Virus record (IMG/VR): IMGVR_UViG_3300028925_006488
Coordinates: 1 to 24,373 of that record
Strand: one strand, 5' to 3'
DNA: 24,373 bases
Origin: a virus
In this document: in pieces, positions 7,120 to 13,797 of the stretch
How positions within the stretch are numbered: the stretch's first letter is position 1
Layout of the letters: each line of letters opens with the position of its first letter
Notes under the pieces: generated by a model
What the model saw: the letters and a program-made list of their open reading frames with translations, nothing else
Databases searched by the model: none
What the model was told of the DNA's origin: nothing
Program-made: the position numbers and the translations under genes

Positions 7120-7267
7120 TAATATAAACGAAACCTTCGAATATATTGCTAAAATAGAAAAAGAAAATTTAATTTTAAAATTAGACCAGGCAGAACAACA
7201 AAAGTATGTCCAAAAGTTATTAAATAGAATAGTGGAACTTACGGATGAAAAAAATAGTAAGGACTAG
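7112..7267 (+). CDS. short coiled-coil protein, probable TTG start
   Basis: 51 aa if started at TTG 7112, which overlaps the end of the co-chaperonin gene and follows AGGAGTGGGGGGAGGC (7095-7110). No ATG is available in frame except one at 7046 that lies deep in the upstream gene. The product is a charged heptad-like helix (EYIAKIEKENLILKLDQAEQ, KLLNRIVELTDEKN). Function is unknown; a small assembly or adaptor coil is possible. It overlaps the FkbM-type gene by 23 bases. The reading frame is supported by its AT-rich third positions and tight fit between neighbours, but the start is uncertain. Confidence 0.5.
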   Translation: MDNNINETFEYIAKIEKENLILKLDQAEQQKYVQKLLNRIVELTDEKNSKD

Positions 7268-8030
7268 CACTAGTTATGGCGAAATGGCTTACTATAAAAG
7301 CGATCCAACTATAGGCAAAAGTCTAAAGTTATACGGCGAATACTGTGACCAAGAAGTAGAATTAATTAAGAAACATGTAAATCGTAGTAGTTTTGTTTTA
7401 GATGTAGGTGCCAATATAGGCACACATACATTAGGGATTGCACCGTATGTAAAACTAATAATGGCTATTGAACCTGATCCAGACAATTACGCCTTACTTA
7501 AATTGAATACAGACAAGTGTTTTAGTAAAAATATTAAAACTAGTCGATTAGCATTAGGTAATGACACTGTCGAAGTTGGAACAACGTTTGATTACGGGAA
7601 AACCAGAATAAGCCCTGGCAATACTGTTACTTGTACAACTTTAGACAATATAGTCTTTTTTGCTAAAACAGAAATGTCAACAATAGACTTTATTAAGATA
7701 GATGCAGAAGGAATGGAGTTTCCTATATTACTAGGTGCTCAACAGACACTAATGCATTTTAAACCTAAATTATTAATCGAAATGCAAGATGCAAGTATGA
7801 ATAAAGTAATATATGACTTGTTAGATAGTTTAGGATATAATATGTATTGGGTTACTGTTCCTACATATAATCCAGATAATTTTAAAGGTAATGCCACTAA
7901 TGTATTTGGAAAACAACACGGTGTTCTAAATTGGTTTTGTTCCAAAGAACATCAATCTAGTATGTGGCAAGTAACTAGTAACGAAGATAATATAGAAAAA
8001 CTTGTAATTAGACAAAGAAAGAGTGTATAA
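7245..8030 (+). CDS. FkbM-family SAM-dependent methyltransferase
   Basis: 261 aa. The SAM-binding motif is VLDVGANIGTHTL (51-63), with the acidic loop IEPDPDNY (75-82) and the family motif FIKIDAEGMEFPIL (148-161) followed by LLIEM. FkbM-type enzymes methylate hydroxyl groups on small molecules or sugars; family members in phages and bacteria are often linked to glycan decoration. Residues 205-261 are an extra tail with no clear domain. The substrate cannot be told. It lies directly before the clamp loader gene and starts inside the coiled-coil ORF. Confidence 0.85.
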   Translation: MKKIVRTSTSYGEMAYYKSDPTIGKSLKLYGEYCDQEVELIKKHVNRSSFVLDVGANIGTHTLGIAPYVKLIMAIEPDPDNYALLKLNTDKCFSKNIKTSRLALGNDTVEVGTTFDYGKTRISPGNTVTCTTLDNIVFFAKTEMSTIDFIKIDAEGMEFPILLGAQQTLMHFKPKLLIEMQDASMNKVIYDLLDSLGYNMYWVTVPTYNPDNFKGNATNVFGKQHGVLNWFCSKEHQSSMWQVTSNEDNIEKLVIRQRKSV

Positions 8031-8037
8031 TAGTATT

Positions 8038-8961
8038 ATGAAAGAATTATGGACAGAAAAGTACAGACCCGATGCATTAAATGATTATGTGTTTAGAGAT
8101 TCAGCACAAAAGAATCAAGTACAAGGTTGGGTAGACAGTGGTGCTATTCCTCACTTATTGTTTAGTGGTAGTCCTGGTGTTGGTAAAACTACACTAGCAA
8201 AGATACTGATTAAACAACTTGGTATTAACGAATATGATATACTAGAAATAAATGCTAGTAGAGAAAATAGCGTCGACAATGTTAGAGAAAAGATTACTAA
8301 CTTTGTAGCAACTATGCCTTTTGGTGAATTTAAGATTGTGCTACTAGATGAGGCTGATTATATCTCTCCAAATGGTCAAGCGGCACTTCGTGGTGTTATG
8401 GAAACATATGCTAGTACTGCTAGATTTATACTAACCTGTAATTATCCTAACAAAGTTATTCCAGCACTACATAGTAGATGTCAAGGGTTTCACATTGATA
8501 AAATTGATACAACAGAATTTACTGCTAGAATTGCAACAGTATTAGTTACAGAACAAGTAGAGATTGATATCGATACATTAGATAGTTATGTAAAAGCAAC
8601 ATATCCTGATTTAAGAAAATGTTTAAACCTAGTACAAATGAATACTGTTGATGGCAAACTATTAAAGCCACAAGAGAGTGACAACGCAACTGCTGATTAC
8701 AGATTAGCAGTAGTTGACTTGTTTAAGCAAGGCAAGATAATGGATGCTAGGAAGATGTTGTGTAGTCAAGTACGTCCTGAAGAGATGGATGAAGTTTTCC
8801 GTTGGATGTACGATAACTTAGAACTATGGGGCAATACACAAGATAAACAAGATGCCGCCATTCTAGTTATTGCAAAAGGTCTTAGAGCAATTCCATTAGT
8901 AGCAGACCAAGAGATAAACTTGTCTGCTACGTTAGTTGAACTATGTCAAATAAGAACATAA
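8038..8961 (+). CDS. 44: sliding-clamp loader ATPase subunit, T4 gp44 type
   Basis: 307 aa from ATG 8038 (MKELWTEKYRP), against 319 in T4 gp44. A GTG at 8023 in frame is nearer to the AAAGAG site and would add five residues; the conserved start favours 8038. Walker A is GSPGVGKT (44-51), Walker B VLLDEADY (101-108) with DEAD, sensor 1 is ILTCNYPNK, and the SRC arginine-finger motif is at 146-148. The subunit forms a pentamer with gp62 and opens the gp45 clamp on primed DNA during phage replication. Neither the gp62 nor the gp45 gene is recognisable in this window; in T4 they flank gene 44, but here methyltransferase genes do. Confidence 0.95.
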   Translation: MKELWTEKYRPDALNDYVFRDSAQKNQVQGWVDSGAIPHLLFSGSPGVGKTTLAKILIKQLGINEYDILEINASRENSVDNVREKITNFVATMPFGEFKIVLLDEADYISPNGQAALRGVMETYASTARFILTCNYPNKVIPALHSRCQGFHIDKIDTTEFTARIATVLVTEQVEIDIDTLDSYVKATYPDLRKCLNLVQMNTVDGKLLKPQESDNATADYRLAVVDLFKQGKIMDARKMLCSQVRPEEMDEVFRWMYDNLELWGNTQDKQDAAILVIAKGLRAIPLVADQEINLSATLVELCQIRT

Positions 8962-8962
8962 G

Positions 8963-9598
8963 ATGGATAAACTAGCAAACAGTTACAAAACAAAATCTCA
9001 ACAAGAACTATTAGAGTACTACGATAATTGGGACACTTATGAACAGGATATAATGTCAGCAGGATATATGGGTCCAGTAGGGTGTACTGCTTTATTATAT
9101 AAGTACATAGATAAAAGTAAAAAGATATTAGAGGTTGGGTGTGGCCCGGGTAATGTAGCAAAGTATCTAAACTTAATGAATTTTACTTATATTGATGGTA
9201 TAGATGGGTCCAAAGGAATGGTTAAAAGAGCCATAGAATCTAAAGTATATAATAATGTGTATCATCATATTATTAAAGACGATAAGTTACCTGTTGATGA
9301 TTTTGACGTGCTATTAGCAATGGGAGTATTTACGATTGGTCATTTTCCAAAAGGGTCAATGAAAACTTGTTTTGATTCAATTAAAAGGGGAGGCTATTTT
9401 TGTTTTAGTGGTACAAAAAAAGTTCTCGAATCTTATTTTAAAGATGAATTTGAATATGTAAAATTAAATAGTACTTTCGTAGATTGCACAGAACCTTACC
9501 TATTAGCAGTAAGTAACTCAAGTACAGAAAAAAACACTGCTACTGTGTTTTTATTTAGGAAAAATTTAGCGGCTACGTTGGTAGAGAATATTATATGA
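8963..9598 (+). CDS. class I SAM-dependent methyltransferase
   Basis: 211 aa. Motif I is ILEVGCGPGNVAKYL (55-69), followed by YIDGIDGSKGMVKRA (motif II region, about 76-90) and FDVLLAMGVF (about 114-123). The core resembles small-molecule and ubiE-type methyltransferases. Residues 125-200 complete the Rossmann fold (GGYFCFSGTKKV). There is no target-recognition domain of the DNA methyltransferase type and no NPPY or PC motif, so DNA methylation is unlikely. It follows the clamp loader by one base and overlaps the radical SAM gene through ATGA, so the two enzymes may work in one pathway. Confidence 0.82.
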   Translation: MDKLANSYKTKSQQELLEYYDNWDTYEQDIMSAGYMGPVGCTALLYKYIDKSKKILEVGCGPGNVAKYLNLMNFTYIDGIDGSKGMVKRAIESKVYNNVYHHIIKDDKLPVDDFDVLLAMGVFTIGHFPKGSMKTCFDSIKRGGYFCFSGTKKVLESYFKDEFEYVKLNSTFVDCTEPYLLAVSNSSTEKNTATVFLFRKNLAATLVENII

Positions 9599-10554
9599 TA
9601 TTAAAAGATGTACTGAAATTTGGTAATAGTTTTTGCGTCTTACCTTTCATACATGAACATGTAGACTTAAACAATAAACGTAAGGTTTGTTGTATAAGTA
9701 GTGATACAATAACAAAGGAAAGACAGCAAGAAATTCGTAAACTTATGTTAATGAATGACCCCGTTCCTGAGTGTGTAAAATGTTTACAACAAGAAAAATT
9801 GAAAACATTTAGTGAAAGACAATTTCATAATAAACATTGGATGAAAAACTATGATATAGATTTTTCTAATCCTCATACATTAAGTTATGATTTTCGTTAT
9901 AGTAACCTTTGTAATTTACGTTGTCAGACGTGTAATGCAGTAAGTAGCAGTGAATGGGCTAGGTACTTAGGAAAAGAACAAGTATACAAAACTGTTGACC
10001 CAGACAATACAGACATTAGTCCACATACACAACGTATATATCTTGCAGGAGGCGAGCCTTTTATGATTAAAAGTTTTAGCAAGATGTTAGAGTCACTTGA
10101 AAACAAAGACTGTGAAATAGTTATTAATACTAACGCAACTATCTTAACCAAACATATGATGACTGCACTTGAACCATTTACAAATGTATGCTTTGTGCTT
10201 AGTATAGATGGCACTGGTGATGTTATTGAACGTATACGAACGTTGTGTAGTTGGGATATGATACAGTCTAACATACAAATACTAAGGGATAAACTTAGCC
10301 CAAATTTTATGGTCAATACTGTAATTCAAAAAGATAACTTGGATAATATACCGGAACTAGCAGAATGGATAGATGACCAAAAAATAAGATTATGGCATAC
10401 AACTATACTTACTGACCCATCAAAGTATCATTATAGTCATTATATTGGTAAACTAAACTGGAGTAATGATTTATGGGATAGACAGTGTGTTAGTAGAAAT
10501 ATACAAGTAAAAAATAGTTTAGGTTTTGTTTATAAAGAACTTACTCCTGCATAA
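9595..10554 (+). CDS. radical SAM protein, twitch/SPASM-like cysteines
   Basis: 319 aa. The 4Fe-4S motif CNLRCQTC (C106, C110, C113) has the canonical CX3CX2C spacing. GGEP at 152-155 and INTNAT (about 175-180) are further radical SAM core motifs. The N-terminus holds C14, C32, C33 and a CVKC pair at 60-63, likely ligands of an auxiliary cluster placed before the core. Members use a 5'-deoxyadenosyl radical to modify peptides or small molecules; such proteins are frequent in marine T4-like phages with unknown substrate. It overlaps the upstream methyltransferase by four bases and its end overlaps the oppositely oriented oxygenase gene by fourteen. The Fe-S carrier at 339-644 could supply its clusters. 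Confidence 0.85.
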   Translation: MILKDVLKFGNSFCVLPFIHEHVDLNNKRKVCCISSDTITKERQQEIRKLMLMNDPVPECVKCLQQEKLKTFSERQFHNKHWMKNYDIDFSNPHTLSYDFRYSNLCNLRCQTCNAVSSSEWARYLGKEQVYKTVDPDNTDISPHTQRIYLAGGEPFMIKSFSKMLESLENKDCEIVINTNATILTKHMMTALEPFTNVCFVLSIDGTGDVIERIRTLCSWDMIQSNIQILRDKLSPNFMVNTVIQKDNLDNIPELAEWIDDQKIRLWHTTILTDPSKYHYSHYIGKLNWSNDLWDRQCVSRNIQVKNSLGFVYKELTPA

Positions 10555-11149
10555 AACGTGTCATAATACTTTGACGTAAGTCACATTCTATCTCATCACA
10601 ACTATGCCAACTAAAAGCATCATTCCGCATTATCCAACTAAGATTAGGAGTGAACGGAAATCTTTTTTGTTCATTTCCATGTTCATCATTTAAACTGGTG
10701 CCCCATTTTTCTCCTCCATCACAATAAACATATAACTGCCATGCAATATCCATTTTGTATCCATCGACATGATTATTTACTCCATACCCTTTGTAGTCTT
10801 CCCAAAGACTACTAGATGTATGTGAAAAATTTTTAATGTCTAGTCCTTCTAAATTATATACTGCGTTTTTTATATCAGGGTGGTCAATAATGTTTTTATA
10901 AAAATCTGAATAAAAAGGCAGATATTCTTTATTTGGACTTGTAAACTTTCTATTCTGATTAAAGCCTTTATGGTTGGTTGTATAAGGCACAGAACTATAA
11001 TCAGGCCATTCTTCTTTACATAGACTAAAAAGTTCTGGATGTAATGTGTCGTCTAACTTAACATGCCAGTAAGGATCGTAATCAACAACTGCGTTATTAA
11101 TTTTGTCTATAGTATATTGTCTATAATCATTCCAATTTATGGTTGACAT
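10541..11149 (-). CDS. 2OG-Fe(II) oxygenase
   Basis: 202 aa. The Fe(II) facial triad is visible as H127 and D129 in NNHVDGYK and H182 in FSWHSCDE, with R192 ten residues later to hold 2-oxoglutarate. The strands between (IAWQLYVYCDGGEKWGTSL) fit the jelly-roll core of prolyl-4-hydroxylase-like enzymes that are common in marine phages. The substrate may be a protein, nucleic acid or small molecule. AGGAATACAATG gives a ribosome binding site. It is one of three clear minus-strand genes. It converges on the radical SAM gene with overlapping ends, and a plus-strand promoter (11143-11170) sits over its start codon. Confidence 0.85.
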   Translation of the reverse strand: MSTINWNDYRQYTIDKINNAVVDYDPYWHVKLDDTLHPELFSLCKEEWPDYSSVPYTTNHKGFNQNRKFTSPNKEYLPFYSDFYKNIIDHPDIKNAVYNLEGLDIKNFSHTSSSLWEDYKGYGVNNHVDGYKMDIAWQLYVYCDGGEKWGTSLNDEHGNEQKRFPFTPNLSWIMRNDAFSWHSCDEIECDLRQSIMTRFMQE

Positions 11150-11170
11150 TGTATTCCTATGTGTTATTAT
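11143..11170 (+). promoter_or_regulatory. sigma70-like promoter before the 247-aa gene
   Basis: A perfect TTGACA at 11143-11148, a 16-base spacer and TATTAT at 11165-11170 (five of six). The start site would be near 11177, with AGAAGG as ribosome binding site before ATG 11206. The -35 box overlaps the first codons of the divergent oxygenase gene, so RNA polymerase bound here should block initiation or early elongation of that gene or be displaced by it. Confidence 0.75.
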
Positions 11171-11205
11171 ATGTATAGTTATTAAATAAACAGAAGGTCA
11201 AATTA

Positions 11206-11949
11206 ATGAAAAAGTCTACTGAATATAATACTTATCCTCTTGAAGTTGTAATGTCTTATAGTGTGATGGCATACAATATGAATGGCAGATATGTTAATCT
11301 TGATGTAACGAAGCAGAACTTTAGTAAATGTTCTGAAACTTCTGATACTAATCCAAAAGTAACTACATATAGTAACAAGAATATTATGTTAAACGGAATG
11401 GGTATCAAACAAATCCAACCTGGAAAAGACGAGGAGTTTAAGTTTGAGAATGTTCCTGACGAAGACGAAGTACAAACTGCAAAAGATATTATTACTTACT
11501 ACCAAGGACTAATGCTTAAGGCTATTAGTGGGAAGATTAACGACTTTGAAGAAAAAGTTTTAGAGATTGTTAAACAAGGCGAAGTAGCAAACTTTAACTT
11601 TGGTGTTATTGCTAGTCTACCTAAAAGTTACTTCCGTTCTATGGATAGAGAAAAGGTAGAACAAAAGCAAAGACTACTAAGCGACGACAGTGAATATATA
11701 GGAACTGTTGGAGAACAAATTAAAACTGATATTACAGTTATGCGAACTAACTATATTGCTAAACTTGGATGTCATGTTGTTAATGCAATCGACAAACAGA
11801 AGAACTTAGTTGTGTTCTTCACAAGCAAGGGCGAAGTTTTTAATATTACAGATAAAGATATATCAGTAGTAGGAAAAGTAAAACGTCATCAGACCAGTTC
11901 TTATCATAGTGGTAAGGAAACTGTTCTTAACTATGTAAAGGTAAATTAA
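11206..11949 (+). CDS. conserved phage protein, possible OB-like C-terminal domain
   Basis: 247 aa, soluble, no firm family. The first 150 residues are mixed (VMSYSVMAYNMNGRYVNLDV, then a helical FEEKVLEIVKQGEV). Residues 165-247 read as alternating beta strands: YIGTVGEQIKTDITVM, KNLVVFFTSKGEVFN, ISVVGKVKRHQ and TVLNYVKV. That layout (G..G..I.l.v.v, GN..vWFTS, vkG.VK.H, T.L..vk) resembles small OB-type domains I have seen at the ends of replication-linked phage proteins. If right, it would bind single-stranded nucleic acid. This is a weak analogy. It is the first gene behind the promoter at 11143 and is followed by a one-base overlapping membrane peptide gene. Confidence 0.72.
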   Translation: MKKSTEYNTYPLEVVMSYSVMAYNMNGRYVNLDVTKQNFSKCSETSDTNPKVTTYSNKNIMLNGMGIKQIQPGKDEEFKFENVPDEDEVQTAKDIITYYQGLMLKAISGKINDFEEKVLEIVKQGEVANFNFGVIASLPKSYFRSMDREKVEQKQRLLSDDSEYIGTVGEQIKTDITVMRTNYIAKLGCHVVNAIDKQKNLVVFFTSKGEVFNITDKDISVVGKVKRHQTSSYHSGKETVLNYVKVN

Positions 11950-12095
11950 TGAAAATAGGAATTTTTTTAGCAGGTTTAGGTATCTTCTTATATTGTATAA
12001 CACAGGCTATGTTAGACATAAGTTATTTTTTAGAACTTAATAATATCCGAGTTGAGGGTATTGTTGAGCAAGGAAAAGACTTAATAAATAATTAG
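11949..12095 (+). CDS. short single-span membrane protein
   Basis: 48 aa. The ATG at 11949 shares its A with the previous stop (TAATG), a common coupling junction in this window. Residues 3-22 are hydrophobic (IGIFLAGLGIFLYCITQAM), and the rest is a short, slightly acidic tail (VEGIVEQGKDLINN) that would face one side of the inner membrane. No ribosome binding site beyond the end of the upstream gene is needed if it is coupled. Function is unknown. Small membrane peptides of this size in phages often modulate host membrane proteins or lysis timing, which remains conjecture here. Confidence 0.55.
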   Translation: MKIGIFLAGLGIFLYCITQAMLDISYFLELNNIRVEGIVEQGKDLINN

Positions 12096-12098
12096 ACA

Positions 12099-12310
12099 AG
12101 GCTGGATGCACACAGTCTAGTATGGATTGGTAGCCATATGACACAGAAGTATGAGTTGGGCGAGTGAAACGATATATCAGACCCATAAACATACAACAAA
12201 CTATCCGAAGCAGAGTAATGCAGGAACCAAGGGATTCCTTAAGAGCCGTTGAGTCGTTGGAGGCAATCAACAAAAATGAGCCTATGAAGCCACAGATGGT
12301 TCCCTTATAA
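12099..12310 (+). ncRNA. candidate structured RNA in gene-free block
   Basis: No convincing plus-strand ORF runs through this block. Hand counts give 78 G or C in 12121-12300 (43%), against 19 in 60 bases just after it. Several stems can be drawn: TATGG/CCATA (12121-12125 with 12134-12138); a two-part arm GTATG/CATAC (12149-12153 with 12190-12194) continued by TGGG/CCCA (12157-12160 with 12182-12185); a seven-pair long-range stem GGAACCA/TGGTTCC (12223-12229 with 12297-12303); and AGGC/GCCT (12261-12264 with 12280-12283) inside it. No tRNA T-arm, tmRNA, RNase P or SRP signature was found. The ends given are approximate. The plus strand is assumed from the neighbours. It could be a trans-acting RNA, a cis-acting leader or a decayed element. 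Confidence 0.45.
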
Positions 12311-12316
12311 AAAAGG

Positions 12317-12344
12317 TTGACGAATCTAAAATCTATGTTATATT
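12317..12344 (+). promoter_or_regulatory. sigma70-like promoter after the structured block
   Basis: TTGACG at 12317-12322, a 16-base spacer and TATATT at 12339-12344. The start site would be near 12351, followed by TTAGGAG (12361-12367) and ATG 12374. It drives the cluster of small genes from 12374 onward. Its place immediately after the folded block suggests that the block belongs to the transcript from upstream rather than to this one. Confidence 0.65.
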
Positions 12345-12373
12345 TAATTATAGTTAGAAATTAGGAGAGACAA

Positions 12374-12586
12374 ATGCAAGATATAAGAACTGAAAGAGAA
12401 GCAATATTACACTACTGTAAGACTAATTCAGTAGATGATTTTGTTTATCAAGACACAATAGGTTTTGAAGCATTAGATTATTATCTAACAATGCATGAAT
12501 CAGTTATGCTTGAATTTGTATGTTCGTACTTAGATCAAACAAACGGCATAGATACTCCTTATCCAAAACTACCAATGTTAATTTAG
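12374..12586 (+). CDS. small hypothetical protein
   Basis: 70 aa, not recognised. A good ribosome binding site (TTAGGAGAG) and a promoter lie directly upstream, so expression is likely. The chain is mostly helical and acidic (EREAILHYCKTNSVDDF, FEALDYYLTMHESVMLEFV), with cysteines at about residues 14 and 50, and ends in a Pro-containing tail. There is no signal peptide or membrane span. The ribosome binding site closely matches those at 12963 and 13790, which suggests one regulon of small early genes. Confidence 0.62.
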   Translation: MQDIRTEREAILHYCKTNSVDDFVYQDTIGFEALDYYLTMHESVMLEFVCSYLDQTNGIDTPYPKLPMLI

Positions 12587-12596
12587 GGAGATATAA

Positions 12597-12725
12597 ATGG
12601 ATACATACCTTAATTTATTAGTTAAAAAAATGTTAATTGGTGACAGTTCAGCAGAACAAAGATTAATTAGCAAATACGGTTATACACAAAAAGAATTAGA
12701 TAAGATTAAAAAATGGGCGAAGTAG
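12597..12725 (+). CDS. very small basic helical protein
   Basis: 42 aa. GGGAG (12586-12590) precedes the ATG at 12597, ten bases after the previous stop. The product reads MDTYLNLLVKKMLIGD followed by a basic segment ending LDKIKKWAK. It is a short amphipathic helix-turn-helix-like chain, too small for a family call. The next gene starts 12 bases before its stop, so the two are probably coupled. Proteins of this size and charge in early phage regions are often host-takeover factors, but nothing specific is seen. Confidence 0.5.
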   Translation: MDTYLNLLVKKMLIGDSSAEQRLISKYGYTQKELDKIKKWAK

Positions 12726-12940
12726 TACAATTCAACCCACGTGAGCAAGTATTCATACTGAAGTTTACTGCGCCGCATCCTCTAAAGATACGTAAGAATG
12801 GCACTGAACGTATCAGTGTTGAACTGCACAAGGTTGACGAGGAACATGGCTTAGGACAAGCATGGGTACCAGCATCAAACAAACGTATGGCACAAGAGAA
12901 ACTGTGTGCTATGATTGAAGTGTTAGAGTTTCAAGACTGA
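12713..12940 (+). CDS. small hypothetical protein, beta-rich
   Basis: 75 aa, family unknown. The start ATG overlaps the end of the 42-aa gene. The chain alternates strands and turns (EVVQFNPREQVFILKFTA, TERISVELHKVDEE) and ends in a helix (NKRMAQEKLCAMIEVLEF). Its codons look richer in G and C (gcgccgcatcct, gaacgtatcagtg) than neighbouring genes. That could mean recent acquisition from another source or high expression. There is no membrane span. No function is proposed. Confidence 0.62.
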   Translation: MGEVVQFNPREQVFILKFTAPHPLKIRKNGTERISVELHKVDEEHGLGQAWVPASNKRMAQEKLCAMIEVLEFQD

Positions 12941-12968
12941 TGCAAGTAATGAATGTAGGAGAGAAGTA

Positions 12969-13184
12969 ATGTTTTATGATAATATAGAAAAATTAGAAAA
13001 GATTGAAAAGACTGCTTGTGATAATCTTATGGTAGCGTCTATTACTGCAAGCACAACAGAAAAAGAACTGCTTAAGATAGCACACAACTATAGAGCAGAC
13101 ATGGCAACAATGGTTGGTGTTCTTAGAGAATACAAAGAATTAATTACACATTTGAAAGAGGATACTAATGCAAGTAAAGAATAA
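12969..13184 (+). CDS. small helical hypothetical protein
   Basis: 71 aa. A strong ribosome binding site (TAGGAGAG) lies at 12957-12964. The product is almost entirely helical and charged (NIEKLEKIEKTACDNLM, TTEKELLKIAHNYRADM, EYKELITHLKED), consistent with a short coiled-coil dimer. It is not recognised. Its last 17 bases overlap the start of the following oxygenase-like gene, so the two are likely coupled. Confidence 0.6.
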   Translation: MFYDNIEKLEKIEKTACDNLMVASITASTTEKELLKIAHNYRADMATMVGVLREYKELITHLKEDTNASKE

Positions 13185-13770
13185 GCAAGTTTTAAGTGTT
13201 CTAGAGGATTGGGAGAATATCGATTGGAACATAGATTTAGTTAGTAACCCTAGATTTGGTCCTAGACAACCTTTTTGGGATATAAATGATTATGATGAGA
13301 TATCTAAACTGACCACAAGTGATGAATACATTAAAGATATACTAAAAGGAGCAGATCCTAGATATTATAGTGTTACTAATGTATTTGGCGATGAGCCTTA
13401 CGGGAAATACATTTTTGATAATATGCCTTTTGATTATGATCACCGTTACACCTCCATTTATAATCCTAAAGGGTTTGTAGGTTGGCATAACGATATAGAC
13501 TCCACTCCTGATGAATGGCTTATACTTATGTCTTATAGTCCACAAGGGGACGGATTTTACAAAGACTATAATCTAAAGACTGGTGAAATTATTAGGACTA
13601 ATGATAAAGTAGGATGGAACTTTAAAAGAAACCATATAGGGTCACAAGATGAAATATACTGGCACTGTGCATATGCACCTTCACCAAGATATACATGGTT
13701 ATTTGGTTTTGATACTGAAGAAAAATATAGTAAAGCGGTTGACTTCGTGAGTAATGATGCTACTATATAA
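13168..13770 (+). CDS. 2OG-Fe(II) oxygenase-like protein
   Basis: 200 aa. A metal-binding triad can be read as H107 and D109 in GFVGWHNDID and H166 in IYWHCAYA, with R174 eight residues later in SPRYTWLFGF as the 2-oxoglutarate anchor. The layout and length match phage 2OG-Fe(II) oxygenases. Sequence is clearly different from the minus-strand enzyme at 10541-11149, so it is not a recent duplicate. The first 65 residues are acidic and unplaced. The start at 13168 overlaps the previous gene; there is a GAGG at 13156-13159 as ribosome binding site. The substrate is unknown. Confidence 0.72.
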   Translation: MQVKNKQVLSVLEDWENIDWNIDLVSNPRFGPRQPFWDINDYDEISKLTTSDEYIKDILKGADPRYYSVTNVFGDEPYGKYIFDNMPFDYDHRYTSIYNPKGFVGWHNDIDSTPDEWLILMSYSPQGDGFYKDYNLKTGEIIRTNDKVGWNFKRNHIGSQDEIYWHCAYAPSPRYTWLFGFDTEEKYSKAVDFVSNDATI

Positions 13771-13797
13771 ATGTAAACAACATTTCTAGGAGAGAAG

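Noticed and set aside
12037-12273. 78-aa minus-strand ORF across the structured block
   Set aside because: It overlaps the end of a plus-strand gene, has no good ribosome binding site, and its composition looks like chance.
12278-12320. End of an IS605-type guide (omega) RNA, because of GAAGCC followed by GGTT..
   Set aside because: No TnpB or IscB gene is present and the resemblance is only a few bases; kept as a generic structured RNA.
13766-13773. TATAAATG as a late promoter before the HAD gene (similar at 12594)
   Set aside because: It overlaps a stop codon or a start region in AT-rich sequence and lacks the GATAAATA form of the other boxes.
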